Shown: positions 10,552 to 20,231, counted from the stretch's first letter. The stretch is 59,203 nucleotides of DNA from Streptomyces sp. Ncost-T10-10d (GCF_900091955.1 NZ_FMDF01000172.1:1-59203); one strand, 5' to 3'. The notes: generated from the letters alone by a model not told the origin. Translations and numbers: made by a program.

Positions 10552-11637
10552 ATGATGCTCCGCAATGCCGCCGGGCGCCGCGCTGTCGCGGCCGCCGCCA
10601 CCGCCGTGTCGCTCGCTCTCGCCCTCTCCGCCTGTTCCGGCACCACGAAGGACAGCGCCGACAAGGGCTCGGCAAAGGCCCGGACGACGGCGAAGGCCGA
10701 CCCGAACGCGCCGCTGAAGAAGGGCCTGAAGCTCGCCTTCCTGCCCAAGCAGATCAACAACCCGTACGAGAAGATCGTCGACGACGCGGGCATCGCAGCC
10801 GCCGAGGAGTACGGCGGTACGGGCAAGGAGGTCGGCCCGTCCGATGCCAGCGCCTCCTCACAGGTCAGCTACATCAACACGCTGACCCAGCAGCGCCAGG
10901 ACGCGATCCTGGTCGCGGCCAACGACCCCAACGCGGTGTGCGGCCCGCTGAAGCAGGCGATGAAGAAGGACATCAAGGTCGTCGCGTACGACTCCGACAC
11001 CGCGAAGGACTGCCGCCAGCTCTTCATCAACCAGGCGAGCTCCGAGGAGATCGGCCGCAGCCTGATCCAGCACCTCGGTGAGCAGATCGGCTACAAGGGC
11101 AGGATCGCGATCCTCTCGGCCACCCAGAACGCCACGAACCAGAACACCTGGATCGAGTTCATGAAGGACGAGCTGAAGCTGCCCAGGTACAAGAACATGC
11201 AGCTGGTGAAGGTGGCGTACGGGGACGACGCGGACCAGAAGTCGTTCCAGCAGACGCAGGGACTGATGCAGGCGTACCCGGACCTCAAGGGCATCATCTC
11301 GCCCACCACCGTCGGCATCGCGGCAGCCGCCCGCTACCTGAGCGACTCCTCGTACAGGGGCAAGGTCGTGCTGAACGGCCTGGGCACGCCGAACCAGATG
11401 CGCAAGTACGTCAAGGACGGCACCGTCGAGCAGTTCTCGCTGTGGAACCCGGAGGAGCTCGGCTACCTCGGTTCGTACGCCGCCGCCGCGCTGGCGTCGG
11501 GGCAGATCAGCGGCGCGGAGGGCGAGAAGTTCAAGGCGGGCAGGCTCGGTGAGTACACGATCGGCAAGGACGGCGAGGTCATCCTCGGCGAGCCGACCGT
11601 CTTCGACAAGAAGAACATCGACAAGTTCAACTTCTGA
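10552..11637 (+). CDS. rhaS: Rhamnose-type ABC importer, substrate-binding lipoprotein
   Basis: 361-residue periplasmic-binding-protein fold (Peripla_BP_4, RbsB/RhaS group). The signal peptide (residues 1 to about 25) ends in lipobox LSAC with Cys as the lipidated residue. A charged linker follows, then the mature domain starting KLAFLPKQINNPYE. The frame is open further upstream, but tandem ATGs at 10552/10555 directly before the signal peptide are the plausible starts, with GAAAGG upstream. It captures the sugar outside the membrane and delivers it to the two permeases. Confidence 0.9.
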   Translation: MMLRNAAGRRAVAAAATAVSLALALSACSGTTKDSADKGSAKARTTAKADPNAPLKKGLKLAFLPKQINNPYEKIVDDAGIAAAEEYGGTGKEVGPSDASASSQVSYINTLTQQRQDAILVAANDPNAVCGPLKQAMKKDIKVVAYDSDTAKDCRQLFINQASSEEIGRSLIQHLGEQIGYKGRIAILSATQNATNQNTWIEFMKDELKLPRYKNMQLVKVAYGDDADQKSFQQTQGLMQAYPDLKGIISPTTVGIAAAARYLSDSSYRGKVVLNGLGTPNQMRKYVKDGTVEQFSLWNPEELGYLGSYAAAALASGQISGAEGEKFKAGRLGEYTIGKDGEVILGEPTVFDKKNIDKFNF

Positions 11638-11658
11638 GCGAACGCAGGGGCCCACACC

Positions 11659-11973
11659 ATGCAGCGCGTCTGCTTTCTGCTGAACGTACGCGAGGACCGT
11701 ATCGACGAGTACCGCGAGCGTCACGCCGCTGTCTGGCCGGAGATGCTCGCCGCGCTCTCCGCGGCAGGCTGGCACAACTACTCGCTCTTCCTGCGCGAGG
11801 ACGGGCTGCTCGTCGGCTATCTGGAGACGGCGGACTTCGACGCGGCGCGCGAGGCGATGGCAGCGACCGACGTCAACGAGCGGTGGCAGCGGGACATGGC
11901 GGACTTCTTCGAGCAGCCGGAGGCGGCGGACGAGGCGATGGTCCCGCTGGCCGAGGTCTTCCACCTCGCGTGA
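11659..11973 (+). CDS. rhaM: L-rhamnose mutarotase
   Basis: 104 residues, matching the usual length of RhaM/RhaU. It interconverts alpha and beta anomers of L-rhamnose. Family features seen are N-terminal QRVCFLLNVREDRIDEYRERH with the catalytic-region His, then HNYSLFLREDGLLVGYLE and WQRDMADFF near the end. It starts 21 bases after the binding-protein gene and is the best evidence that the importer handles rhamnose. No isomerase, kinase or aldolase genes accompany it here, so catabolism must be encoded elsewhere. Confidence 0.93.
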   Translation: MQRVCFLLNVREDRIDEYRERHAAVWPEMLAALSAAGWHNYSLFLREDGLLVGYLETADFDAAREAMAATDVNERWQRDMADFFEQPEAADEAMVPLAEVFHLA

Positions 11974-11981
11974 TGCGCGGG

Positions 11982-12016
11982 CGGGCCGGCCCCTCAAGGC
12001 GGGAGGGACCGGCCCG
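11982..12016. terminator. Terminator between convergent genes
   Basis: Stem CGGGCCGG / CCGGCCCG with inner CCCTC/GAGGG pairing. It lies between the stop of the rhamnose operon and the end of the convergent DUF1772 gene, and probably serves both directions. Confidence 0.7.
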
Positions 12017-12021
12017 TCGCC

Positions 12022-12483
12022 CTACCCGGCGGCCACGGCCAGCAGCGCGAACGCGGCGAGGGACAGGGCCGTCCGGATCCGGTGGAGGTTGTTCCAGCGG
12101 GACTCGAACGCCTCGCGTGCCGCGCTGTCACCGCCGCCCTCGGACGCCGCGAGCGCCTTGTTCAGCGGGATGTTCCCGGTGATCGTGATCAGGTGGCTGC
12201 CGACCGCGCAGACCAGCGCCGCCACTGCGAGCGCCCGGTCCGTGTCGTCGTCGGCTCCCACGACCACAGCGACCGGGAAAGCGATCACACCGGCGAAGAG
12301 GACCAGGAAGGCCGGCCCGGGCACCTTCTCGTTGAAGCGGCGCATCGCGGCGGTGAACCGCTCGTCCGGCAGTGCCGCGATGCCGGGCATGATCGCGATC
12401 AGGAACGTCAGCAGGAAACCGGCGTAGAGGCCGGTCGTCATCACGGCGAGCGCCGGCAACAGGGAGGACATGGTGCACATCAT
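12022..12483 (-). CDS. DUF1772-family membrane protein
   Basis: About 150-residue membrane protein with four hydrophobic helices and the DUF1772 pattern: N-terminal GLYAGFLLTF, the loop MRRFNEKVPGPAF, and C-terminal NNLHRIRTALSLAAF. Some DUF1772 members are anthrone oxygenase-like, but most are uncharacterised. Starts at 12483, 12480 or 12471 are all possible (MMCTMSS); none has a clear ribosome site. It stands alone, convergent with the rhamnose operon. Confidence 0.75.
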   Translation of the reverse strand: MMCTMSSLLPALAVMTTGLYAGFLLTFLIAIMPGIAALPDERFTAAMRRFNEKVPGPAFLVLFAGVIAFPVAVVVGADDDTDRALAVAALVCAVGSHLITITGNIPLNKALAASEGGGDSAAREAFESRWNNLHRIRTALSLAAFALLAVAAG

Positions 12484-12546
12484 GGCTTCGTCGGACGGGC
12501 CGCACAGCCATTTTCGTATGCCGGTGCGACCCGACGCCTTCCCCGG

Positions 12547-14142
12547 TCAGTCCATCTCGCCTTCCGGGGCGCCCCCGGACCCGTTGTCGTCCCCGCCGCC
12601 CTTGAGCCGGTCGGCCTGTCCGATCGCGGTCGCCAGCTTCCGTACCGAATCGTCTTCGGTCTCGGAGGCCAACTTGTCGGCCCGTGAGGTGAGTTCACCG
12701 AGTCCAGGTGCGCCCGGCAGCCGGCCTCCGCGCAGCGTCTCGGCGAAGTAGGCGGCGACCGCCGTCACTTGGAGCCGTTTGCTGGCGCCGCCCCACAGCG
12801 GACCGTCGATCGCTTTCGTCTCGACCGCTCCCGTCTGCTCGTGCGGGGCCCGGGTTCCGGGGTCCAGCCAGCGCACGGTCGCGGTCGCCACATGTCCGGA
12901 GGCACCGTCCCGGAGGTGTACGGCGTAGAGCGCCGTCACCGTGTGGCCGGGGCCGACCTCGCCGCCGTCGACGCGGTCGTTGCGGAAGTCCTCGTCGGCG
13001 ACCTTCCGGTCCTCGTAACCGATCAGCTTGAACTGCTCGACGGTCTCCGGGTCGAAGGCGACCTGGGCCTTGGCGTCGCGCGCCGTCAGTTCGAGGTGTG
13101 CGGGCAGCTGGTCGACGAAGACCTTCCGGGCCTGGGTCTCGTCGGCGATGTACGTGGTGTGGCCGTCGCCCTTGTTGGTGAGCTGTTCCATCAGCGCGTC
13201 GCCGTAGTCGCTGCCGACGCCGACGCCGAAGAGGGTGATGCCGTACTCGCGGCGGGCGGAGTCGATGCGTTCGAGGATGGCTTCGGCATCGGTCTCCCCG
13301 GTGTTGGCGAGGGCGTCGGAGAGCAGGACGACCCGGTTGTTGGCGCCCTTGACGCGGCCGTCGACGGCCTCGTCGTACCCGCGCCGGATGCCTGCTTCCA
13401 CGTTGGTGGAGTCGGTGGGTTCCATGGAGTCGACCCGGTCGCGGATTCTGCCGCGGTGGTCCCGCAGCCGGGTCATGGGCAGCAGTGTCCTCGCCTCGTC
13501 GCTGAAGGTGACCAGGGAGATCGAGTCGTCGTCGCGGAGTTCGTCGGTGAGGATGCCCAGGGACTTCTTCACCAGGTCGAGGCGGCCCGGTTCGGCCATC
13601 GAGCCGGAGATGTCGACGACGAAGGTGAGCGCGGCGGGCGGGCGTTCGTCACGGGCGGGGGCGGCCCGGGTGGCCAGGCCGACCCGTACCAGCGACCAGC
13701 CGTCGGCCCCGGCACGGGCGCCGTCGACGTTCACGGTGAAGCCGTTGCCGGCCGGGCGCCGGTAGCCCTGGCGGAAGCTGTTGACGAACTCCTCGGGCCG
13801 CACGGTGGCCGGCTCCGGCAGGTTGCCGTCGGCGAGGGTGCGGCGCGCATACCCGTACGAGGCGGTGTCGACGTCCAGGGCGAAGGTGGACAGGTAGTCG
13901 GGCCGCGCGGACTCCCGCAGCCCGTCCTGCTTCTTCGAACCGTCCGCACCTTTCGCGCCGTCGCTGTCGGCCGCCCCGCCCGACGCGGCGGGTGCGGGAG
14001 CAGGGGCGCCCCGGCGGTCGGCGGAGGAGTACTCCTTTCCGTCGGATGCCCCCGAGCACCCGGTGAGCAGCACCCCGCCCGCCAGCAGCATGCCGAGTGC
14101 CCCTCGCCATGTCCGTACGTACTTCCCTGTCCGGTATTCCAT
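12547..14142 (-). CDS. von Willebrand factor A domain lipoprotein
   Basis: 531-residue secreted lipoprotein. The signal peptide ends with lipobox LLTGC. A low-complexity Ala/Pro/Gly linker follows, then an N-terminal von_Willebrand domain (STFALDVDTASYGYARR, near residue 90). The VWA domain has MIDAS motif DISGSMAEPGRL near residue 185, and a DUF3520-like C-terminus completes it. ATG 14142 with a G-rich upstream element is preferred over an ATG ten codons earlier, because it places the signal peptide at the N-terminus. It is probably a metal-dependent cell-surface adhesion or assembly protein. Confidence 0.87.
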   Translation of the reverse strand: MEYRTGKYVRTWRGALGMLLAGGVLLTGCSGASDGKEYSSADRRGAPAPAPAASGGAADSDGAKGADGSKKQDGLRESARPDYLSTFALDVDTASYGYARRTLADGNLPEPATVRPEEFVNSFRQGYRRPAGNGFTVNVDGARAGADGWSLVRVGLATRAAPARDERPPAALTFVVDISGSMAEPGRLDLVKKSLGILTDELRDDDSISLVTFSDEARTLLPMTRLRDHRGRIRDRVDSMEPTDSTNVEAGIRRGYDEAVDGRVKGANNRVVLLSDALANTGETDAEAILERIDSARREYGITLFGVGVGSDYGDALMEQLTNKGDGHTTYIADETQARKVFVDQLPAHLELTARDAKAQVAFDPETVEQFKLIGYEDRKVADEDFRNDRVDGGEVGPGHTVTALYAVHLRDGASGHVATATVRWLDPGTRAPHEQTGAVETKAIDGPLWGGASKRLQVTAVAAYFAETLRGGRLPGAPGLGELTSRADKLASETEDDSVRKLATAIGQADRLKGGGDDNGSGGAPEGEMD

Positions 14143-14274
14143 GCCCCGCCCCCAACGTCGTCGTGTCAGCACTTGTGAATGTGACGTGCGAGACGGTGCC
14201 GAGGAGCAGACGAGGACGTTGCGGATGAATCTCGATGCGGCAACGGAGGCCGGGGAATCGGCGGAAGGTCAAGC

Positions 14275-15150
14275 TCAGGACACGATGTCCTTACGGCTGA
14301 ACCCCCGGAAGGCGAAGGCGAACAGAATCAGGGCATAGGCCACCGAGATCGCCGCGCCCTTCGCCATGCCACCCCATTCCAGATCGGGCTGGAGCGCGTC
14401 CGCCCAGGCGAACTGCCAGTGCGCTGGCAGGAATTCGCGCCAGGACCCGAGGGCGGTGACGGCGTCCAGCACATTGCCGACGATGGTCAGTCCGACCGCC
14501 CCGCCGACCGCGCCCAGCGGGGCGTCGGTCCTCGTCGACAGCCAGAACGCCAGCCCGGCGGTGACCAGTTGGGAGACGAAGACGAACGCGACGACGAGCG
14601 CGAGGCGCGGCACGGTGTCCGAGGTCGCCAGCGCCCCACCGGTGGGAAGTTCGAGCGGTCCCCAGCCGTATGCGGCGGCTCCCGCGGCCAGCGCGACGAG
14701 TGGCAGCAGCACCATCGCGGCCAGACTGAAGCCGAGCGCCACGACGAGCTTGCTCCACAGCAGCCTGGCCCGTGGCACGGGCGCCGCCAGCAGATAGCGC
14801 AGCGAGGACCAACTGGCCTCGGAGGCGACGGTGTCCCCGCAGAACAGCGCCACCGGGACGACGAGCAGGAACCCCGCGGACACGAACAGGCAGGTCGCGG
14901 CGAAGTTCGCGGCGGACGCGGTCGCGGTGTCCATCAGGGTCAGCCGGTCGCCGTCGCCCCGGGAGGACGGCGTGCCGCCGATCGCGAACGCGGTGATCAG
15001 GATGAACGGCAGCGCCGCCAGCACCCCGCCCATGAGCAGGGTGCGGCGCCTGCGCAGCTGACGTACCGCCTCGACGCGCAGCGGCAGGGTGTGCCGGGCG
15101 CGGTAGCCGGGGGCTTCGGCGGCTTCTGTGACATCGACTGCGGCACTCAT
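14275..15150 (-). CDS. ABC-2 type transporter permease
   Basis: 291-residue integral membrane protein with six hydrophobic helices. It has an N-terminal cytoplasmic part (residues 1-35) and a glycine-rich polar loop (GGTPSSRGDGDR) after the first helix, as in ABC-2/NatB-like exporters. Its start overlaps the stop of the hydrolase-ABC fusion gene by ATGA, so it should supply the membrane channel for the ATPase domain of that fusion. The substrate is unknown. Confidence 0.85.
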   Translation of the reverse strand: MSAAVDVTEAAEAPGYRARHTLPLRVEAVRQLRRRRTLLMGGVLAALPFILITAFAIGGTPSSRGDGDRLTLMDTATASAANFAATCLFVSAGFLLVVPVALFCGDTVASEASWSSLRYLLAAPVPRARLLWSKLVVALGFSLAAMVLLPLVALAAGAAAYGWGPLELPTGGALATSDTVPRLALVVAFVFVSQLVTAGLAFWLSTRTDAPLGAVGGAVGLTIVGNVLDAVTALGSWREFLPAHWQFAWADALQPDLEWGGMAKGAAISVAYALILFAFAFRGFSRKDIVS

Positions 15151-17846
15151 GCGGAGCCTCCGGAGATCAGGGTGAGGAACGCGTCCTCCAGGCGGCGGTG
15201 CGGCCCGACACCGGTCAACGGCATGTCCAGCCGCACCAGTTCGGCGATCAGCTCGGACGGGGTGGCGCCGTCGAGCCGTACGAGCAGTCCGCGGCCGTCG
15301 TCCGTACGGACGGCCGAGCCGATTCCCGGCAGTGCGGCGACCTTTCCCACGAGGGGTTCGGCCACGTCCTGCGCGCTGGTGATGAGCAGCATGTCGCCGG
15401 AGCCGGTGATCTCGGCGACCGGGCCCGTCTGGACGAGCCGGCCGCGGTCCATGACCACGAGGTGGGTGCAGGACTGTTCGACCTCGGAGAGGAGGTGGCT
15501 GGAGACGATGACGGTCCGGCCCCCGGCCGCGTACCGGATCATCACGTCGCGCATCTCGCGGATCTGGGGCGGGTCGAGTCCGTTGGTCGGTTCGTCGAGG
15601 ATGAGCAGGTCCGGCATCCCGAGCATGGCCTGGGCGATGGCGAGCCGTTGCCGCATGCCTTGCGAGTACGTGCGGACGGCGCGGGCCAGCGCGTCACCGA
15701 GCCCGGCGATCTCCAGGGCCTCCTCGATGTGCGCGTCCTCGGCGGGCCGCCCCGTGGCCTGCCAGTACAGCTCCAGGTTGGCGCGCCCGGACAGGTGCGG
15801 CAGGAAGCCGGCTCCTTCGACGAACGAGCCGACGCGGGACAGCACGGGCGCTCCCGGCCGGATGGCCTGCCCGAAGACGCGGATCTCGCCGTCGTCGGGC
15901 GTGATGAGCCCCATCAGCATGCGCAGGGTGGTGGTCTTGCCCGCGCCGTTGGGGCCGAGGAGGCCGAGCACCTGCCCCTTCTCGACCCGGAAGGACAGGT
16001 CCTTCACGGCGAATGGGGTCTCCCCTGCTCGAACGAAGCTGAGAGCTTGGGGAATGTCGGCGGACCGGGCGTACTTCTTCGACAGGCCGGTGATCTGGAG
16101 AGGCACTCCGGCGAGCGCCGGATCGGGTGCGGGGGTCGCGGTGCGGCGGCGGGCCGTGAGCAGCAGCAGGGCGGCGATCACGACGGCGGCGGCCGGGAGT
16201 CCCCAGGTCCACCAGGGCAGGGTGGCCGCTGCGGTCTTCAGCGCGGGGGCGGTGGGGACGGTCAGCGGTCCGGCGGCGGTCACGGTGTACGTCGTCGGCT
16301 CGGCCGGTGAGGCGTAGCCGAGGTCGGTGGCGGAGAGGACCAGACGGAGCCGGTGTCCTGCGTCGAATTGGTGGTCGATGGCGGGGAGCGTCAGCTGCAC
16401 GCCCTTGCCCTGCTGGGACTGCGGGATCCGGAAGGGTGCAACGAGCTGTGAGGGCAGCACCTGCTGCTTGCCGTCCGGCGACACGTCGTACACCTTCCCG
16501 AACAGCACGGCGTCGCCCCGTTCCGCGCGGACGTGGACCCGCACGGTCGGGGAGCCGGTGACGCGCAGGGACGTGTCCAGCGGTGCGGAGTCGAAGCGGG
16601 CGTACTGGCCGGGGAAGTCGATCGAGAGGCCGACGCCGAGGGACGACAGCCGGGAGAGCCCGCCGCCGACGCCGGGGACGGCCGAGATGGCGGGCGGGTT
16701 GGCCCCGGCCGGGTTGTGGAACGTCTGCGTCCGGCGCCCCAGGCCGATCGTTTCTCCTCCGCTGCTCAGCCCCGGATACGTATCGCTGCTCGCCCCGCGC
16801 GTGAGGGCGGCCCCGTCGGTGGAGTCGATGCCTCCGGTCCGGGTGACGCGGAAGCCGGGCCCGGTGTCGGCGCCCTGGTCGCCCTTCAGGTAGCGGTCGA
16901 ACCATCCGCCGATCCGCTGCCGCACCCGGTCGGTCTCCAGGTCACCGCCGTCGTGCCCACCGGCGATCCAGTCGACGGCGACCGGCGCACCGTTGCCGCT
17001 TATCGCCTCGGCCATGGCATCGGCCTGGCCGAGCGGGAAGAGGGAGTCGGACTGTCCCTGCACGATGAGCGCGGGCACCTTGATCCGGTCGGCGACGGCG
17101 CTCGGGGAACGCTCGGTCAGCAGCGCTCGGGCGGCGGCGTCCGGCTTCCCGCTGACGGCTACCCGTTCGTACATGTCGCAGAGCTGCTTCTCGAACTTCT
17201 GGCAGCCGCCACCGGTGGTGACGAAGATTCCGGCCCAGAGCTTCTTGAAGACCCCGTCGGGGAAGAGGGCGTCGGCCAGGTTCCAGTAGGTGATCTGGGG
17301 TGCGATGGCATCGACGCGCTTGTCGTACCCGGCGGCGAGGAGCGAGACGGCTCCGCCGTAGGAGGCCCCGGTGACCCCGACCCGGGGGTCGCCCTTGGCG
17401 TCGAGCTCCACCTCGGGCCGGTCCGCCAGCCAGTCGATCAGCCGGGACACGTCCTTGACCTCGCGGTCCGGGGCGTTGAGTGCGATCTCCCCGCCCGACT
17501 TCCCGAACCCGCGGGCGGACCAGGTCAGCACGGCGTACCCGGCACCGGCCAGCTGTTCGGCCTGCGCCCGTACGTCGTTCTTGCTGCCGCCGAATCCGTG
17601 CCCGATCAGCACGGCGGGCCTGCGCCGCGTGCCCCCGGTGGTGAAGTACGAGGTGTCGATGGACACGCCGTCCACGCGCATCATCCGGTCCTGACGGTGC
17701 ACGGCGGGCCCGCCGTCGTCGGCAGCCGCGGTCCAGGTGCCCGCACCGGCCAGCACGACGAGCGCCGCGAGGCCCGAGGCCCATCGGCCGCGTTTACGGG
17801 GCAGCAGCCGCCGCCACCGGGACGTACGCGCAATAGGGGTCTCCAT
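15147..17846 (-). CDS. Fusion: extracellular S15/CocE-like alpha/beta hydrolase plus cytoplasmic ABC ATPase
   Basis: 899 residues. A basic N-terminus and one hydrophobic helix (about 23-43) lead into an alpha/beta-hydrolase domain with nucleophile motif GASYGG and a later His in AGGHDGGD. A beta-rich X-Pro dipeptidyl-peptidase C-terminal-like region (about 350-540) follows. A second helix (about 545-570) precedes a complete ABC cassette: Walker A GPNGAGKTTT, signature YSQGMRQR, Walker B LLILDEPTNGLDP and an H-loop His in SSHLLSEV. The two helices place the hydrolase outside and the ATPase inside. It is coupled by ATGA to the ABC-2 permease. Export coupled to hydrolysis of the cargo is an inference. 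Confidence 0.88.
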   Translation of the reverse strand: METPIARTSRWRRLLPRKRGRWASGLAALVVLAGAGTWTAAADDGGPAVHRQDRMMRVDGVSIDTSYFTTGGTRRRPAVLIGHGFGGSKNDVRAQAEQLAGAGYAVLTWSARGFGKSGGEIALNAPDREVKDVSRLIDWLADRPEVELDAKGDPRVGVTGASYGGAVSLLAAGYDKRVDAIAPQITYWNLADALFPDGVFKKLWAGIFVTTGGGCQKFEKQLCDMYERVAVSGKPDAAARALLTERSPSAVADRIKVPALIVQGQSDSLFPLGQADAMAEAISGNGAPVAVDWIAGGHDGGDLETDRVRQRIGGWFDRYLKGDQGADTGPGFRVTRTGGIDSTDGAALTRGASSDTYPGLSSGGETIGLGRRTQTFHNPAGANPPAISAVPGVGGGLSRLSSLGVGLSIDFPGQYARFDSAPLDTSLRVTGSPTVRVHVRAERGDAVLFGKVYDVSPDGKQQVLPSQLVAPFRIPQSQQGKGVQLTLPAIDHQFDAGHRLRLVLSATDLGYASPAEPTTYTVTAAGPLTVPTAPALKTAAATLPWWTWGLPAAAVVIAALLLLTARRRTATPAPDPALAGVPLQITGLSKKYARSADIPQALSFVRAGETPFAVKDLSFRVEKGQVLGLLGPNGAGKTTTLRMLMGLITPDDGEIRVFGQAIRPGAPVLSRVGSFVEGAGFLPHLSGRANLELYWQATGRPAEDAHIEEALEIAGLGDALARAVRTYSQGMRQRLAIAQAMLGMPDLLILDEPTNGLDPPQIREMRDVMIRYAAGGRTVIVSSHLLSEVEQSCTHLVVMDRGRLVQTGPVAEITGSGDMLLITSAQDVAEPLVGKVAALPGIGSAVRTDDGRGLLVRLDGATPSELIAELVRLDMPLTGVGPHRRLEDAFLTLISGGSA

Positions 17847-18035
17847 GGTTCACGACCCTAAGCCGACAGTCGCCGTGCGCAGGCAGCCGCCAGGGGGAAC
17901 TCTCCGGCCTTCTTGCGGCGTACGGCACTCCCCGCCGTACTCCATGCGCGGTATGCCGCGCCGTTCGGGCGGGCGCGTTCGACACGGCCGCGCAATCGGA
18001 TCGCGGGAGCCCTCGTGGGCTGGCACCCTGCCGAC

Positions 18036-18608
18036 ATGAATCACGCAGAGGTACTGCTCATCGGCGGGCGCGCGGGCGTCGGCAAGTCGACCGTGGCCTG
18101 GGAGGTTTCGGCGCAACTGCGGTCCGTCGAGGCGGCGCACGCGGTCCTGGAGGGCGATCTGATGGGACAGGTCCATCCGGCGCCGGAGGGCGATCCGCAC
18201 CGTGCGGGGATCACCGAGCGCAATCTGACGGCGGTCTGGTCCAACTTCGCGGAACTCGGCTACCGGCGCCTCATCTACACGAACACGGTGAGCGTGCTGC
18301 CGGAGTCGGCGGCGATGTTCGAGCGTGCGATGGGTACGGACGTACGGATCGTCCGCATCCTGCTCACCGCCTCCGATGCCACGACGTACGGCCGGCTCTC
18401 GGGACGCGAGATCGGCTCGGAACTGGACCGTGAGGTGGCGAACAGTGTCCGCAAGGCCCGTCTCCTGGGCGAGCGTTCACCGGCGGACACGGTCCGGGTG
18501 GCGACGGACGGGCGGAAGGTGACGGACATCGCGCGCGAGGTGGTGGCCGTCACGGGGTGGGGGGACCCGATGGGCCCGGCCGTCCGACCGGGCCCGTCGT
18601 GGTCCTGA
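18036..18608 (+). CDS. P-loop kinase-like protein
   Basis: 190 residues with N-terminal Walker A GGRAGVGKST (residues 10-19) and an AAA/kinase fold resembling small nucleotide or gluconate kinases (LEGDLMGQVHPAP as a possible acceptor or lid region, then YTNTVSV and RILLTASDATTYGRLSGRE). The substrate is unknown. ATG 18036 is used because the P-loop then lies at the usual distance; the frame upstream looks non-coding. It is divergent from the fusion gene and convergent with the DUF981 gene. Confidence 0.75.
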   Translation: MNHAEVLLIGGRAGVGKSTVAWEVSAQLRSVEAAHAVLEGDLMGQVHPAPEGDPHRAGITERNLTAVWSNFAELGYRRLIYTNTVSVLPESAAMFERAMGTDVRIVRILLTASDATTYGRLSGREIGSELDREVANSVRKARLLGERSPADTVRVATDGRKVTDIAREVVAVTGWGDPMGPAVRPGPSWS

Positions 18609-18613
18609 GCGAC

Positions 18614-19336
18614 TCACATGGTGTTGACGATGAGGCCGATGTGGGTGAAGTAGTTGAGCCCGCCGAAGAACAGGAACACCAGTCCGGCCAGCCCCCAGAC
18701 GACTCCGATGACCGGAGCCATCCAGCTCTTGGGCCGGTGCAGCGCGAACGGGAACAGGAGCGCGCCGATGCCCACGAGGACGTACAGCCCGGACATGAAG
18801 CTCGCTTCCACCATGGGCCACTTCGCGAATTCGCCGGAGACGGGTTCCTCGGGCGGCGCGGCGAAGAGGGTGTATTTCCAGCCCGCGGCGGCGATCCCGA
18901 AGCAGGCGAGCCCGAGGCCGAACACGAAGACGGAGATGGGCGAGGCGACGCGGGCCGTGCGGACGATGCGGTCGGCGCTGTTGAGTTCGGCCCCGCGTTT
19001 CCAGAGGTAGAAGGACGCGGCCAGCAGCAAGACGCCGAAGGCGAGTGCCGGCTCGCCGAAGATGACGTTGTCGAACGGGAAGCCCTGTCCGGCGAGCGGC
19101 CAGGTGAGGGTCATATGGAGGCCGGTGGTGACAAGAGTGAAGCCGACGGCCCCGAACGCCAGCACCCAGCCGTCGGGGGTGATGGTGTGCCCGGACGTGA
19201 GGAGCTGACGCCCCAGCGTCACCACGAGCAACAGCCCGGCACCGGCGGCCACCGCCATGATCGTGTTGTACGTCGGCATCCTGGCCCAGTCGATCTTCAG
19301 GCCGGATGCCGCCAGGGGGATGGCATGGTGGTTCAT
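18614..19336 (-). CDS. DUF981-family membrane protein
   Basis: 240 residues with six or seven hydrophobic helices. The pattern (MPTYNTIMAVAAGAGL, then GLHMTLTWPL and FGEPALAFGVLLLAASFYLWKR) matches DUF981 membrane proteins, whose function is unknown. The start is set at the ATG giving MNHHAIPL; a more upstream ATG in the same frame adds a non-conserved leader. It ends only five bases from the convergent kinase-like gene, with no obvious terminator between them. Confidence 0.75.
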   Translation of the reverse strand: MNHHAIPLAASGLKIDWARMPTYNTIMAVAAGAGLLLVVTLGRQLLTSGHTITPDGWVLAFGAVGFTLVTTGLHMTLTWPLAGQGFPFDNVIFGEPALAFGVLLLAASFYLWKRGAELNSADRIVRTARVASPISVFVFGLGLACFGIAAAGWKYTLFAAPPEEPVSGEFAKWPMVEASFMSGLYVLVGIGALLFPFALHRPKSWMAPVIGVVWGLAGLVFLFFGGLNYFTHIGLIVNTM

Positions 19337-19399
19337 GCGCGGAGCGTAACGCCAGATATATCCCTTATGGGGCATTAACTCTTTTGCCCGGTTGACGGG

Positions 19400-20005
19400 T
19401 CAGGCTGTCGCCCCCAGCGGGAGCGCGGCGCCGGACGGCGGATACGGGGACTCCCGCGGCAGGAGTTCCCCCGCGTCGTCGAGCCGCCCGGCCCGCACCA
19501 GTTCGTGGATCTGCCGGGCGAGCGGGGTGACATCACGGATCGACACCGTCCACTCGTCCGCGTATCGCCGCGCCGCTTCGCCGCAGAGCCCGAGCTGGAG
19601 GGAACGGTGGGGAAGCCGGTCCAGGCGGAGGTCGCGCTCGGGGTCCCACTGGACACGGGCCGGGCTCCGGCGCAGGTTGCGCTGCCAGGCGGCGCGGTCG
19701 GGGTGAACTCCCCTCACGTAGTGCGAAAGTTCGGAGTTCGCCAGGGCCCAGTCGAAGCCCTCACGGGTGATCTCGACGGCCAGGACGGTCTCCTGTCCCT
19801 CCTTCGTGGCCCAGCCGCAGCGGTACATCATCCACAGGAAGCTCGGCTTGATCCATGTCATCCGGTCGCGCTTCCAGGCTTCCGGGAAGCGCCCGTCGCG
19901 CACGGCCGGAAGACCGATGGACGGGGCGTACGCCTGATAGACGGTGACGGTCGTATCCGTGTACTGGGCGCGGATCTCGTGCTGTGGCCTGGTCGGGGCG
20001 GTCAT
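19400..20005 (-). CDS. DUF4291-family protein
   Basis: 201 residues with the DUF4291 pattern: EIRAQYTDTTVTVYQAY near the N-terminus, RMTWIKPSFLWMMYRCGWA in the middle and VQWDPERDL further on. The family is soluble and uncharacterised. ATG 20005 begins the conserved region. It is a single gene with no functional link to its neighbours visible. Confidence 0.82.
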   Translation of the reverse strand: MTAPTRPQHEIRAQYTDTTVTVYQAYAPSIGLPAVRDGRFPEAWKRDRMTWIKPSFLWMMYRCGWATKEGQETVLAVEITREGFDWALANSELSHYVRGVHPDRAAWQRNLRRSPARVQWDPERDLRLDRLPHRSLQLGLCGEAARRYADEWTVSIRDVTPLARQIHELVRAGRLDDAGELLPRESPYPPSGAALPLGATA

Positions 20006-20231
20006 GACCTCATCACAGCACCGGTACGACCGGCGCGGCGAGCGAGTTTCGGCGTCGGAGCCCTGGGCCTCCTTCGAGCGATGAGCAGCCGCTGTCACCG
20101 GCAGGGGCTGACATTCGTCATACGGACCTCGGTACACGCGGCTCTGCCGGGCACCGGGCTCCGACGGCCAGTCTGGACACATGGAGAGCGGGGCCGCGAA
20201 GGCGCCTGCCGATACGGGAGAGGAACCCGTC

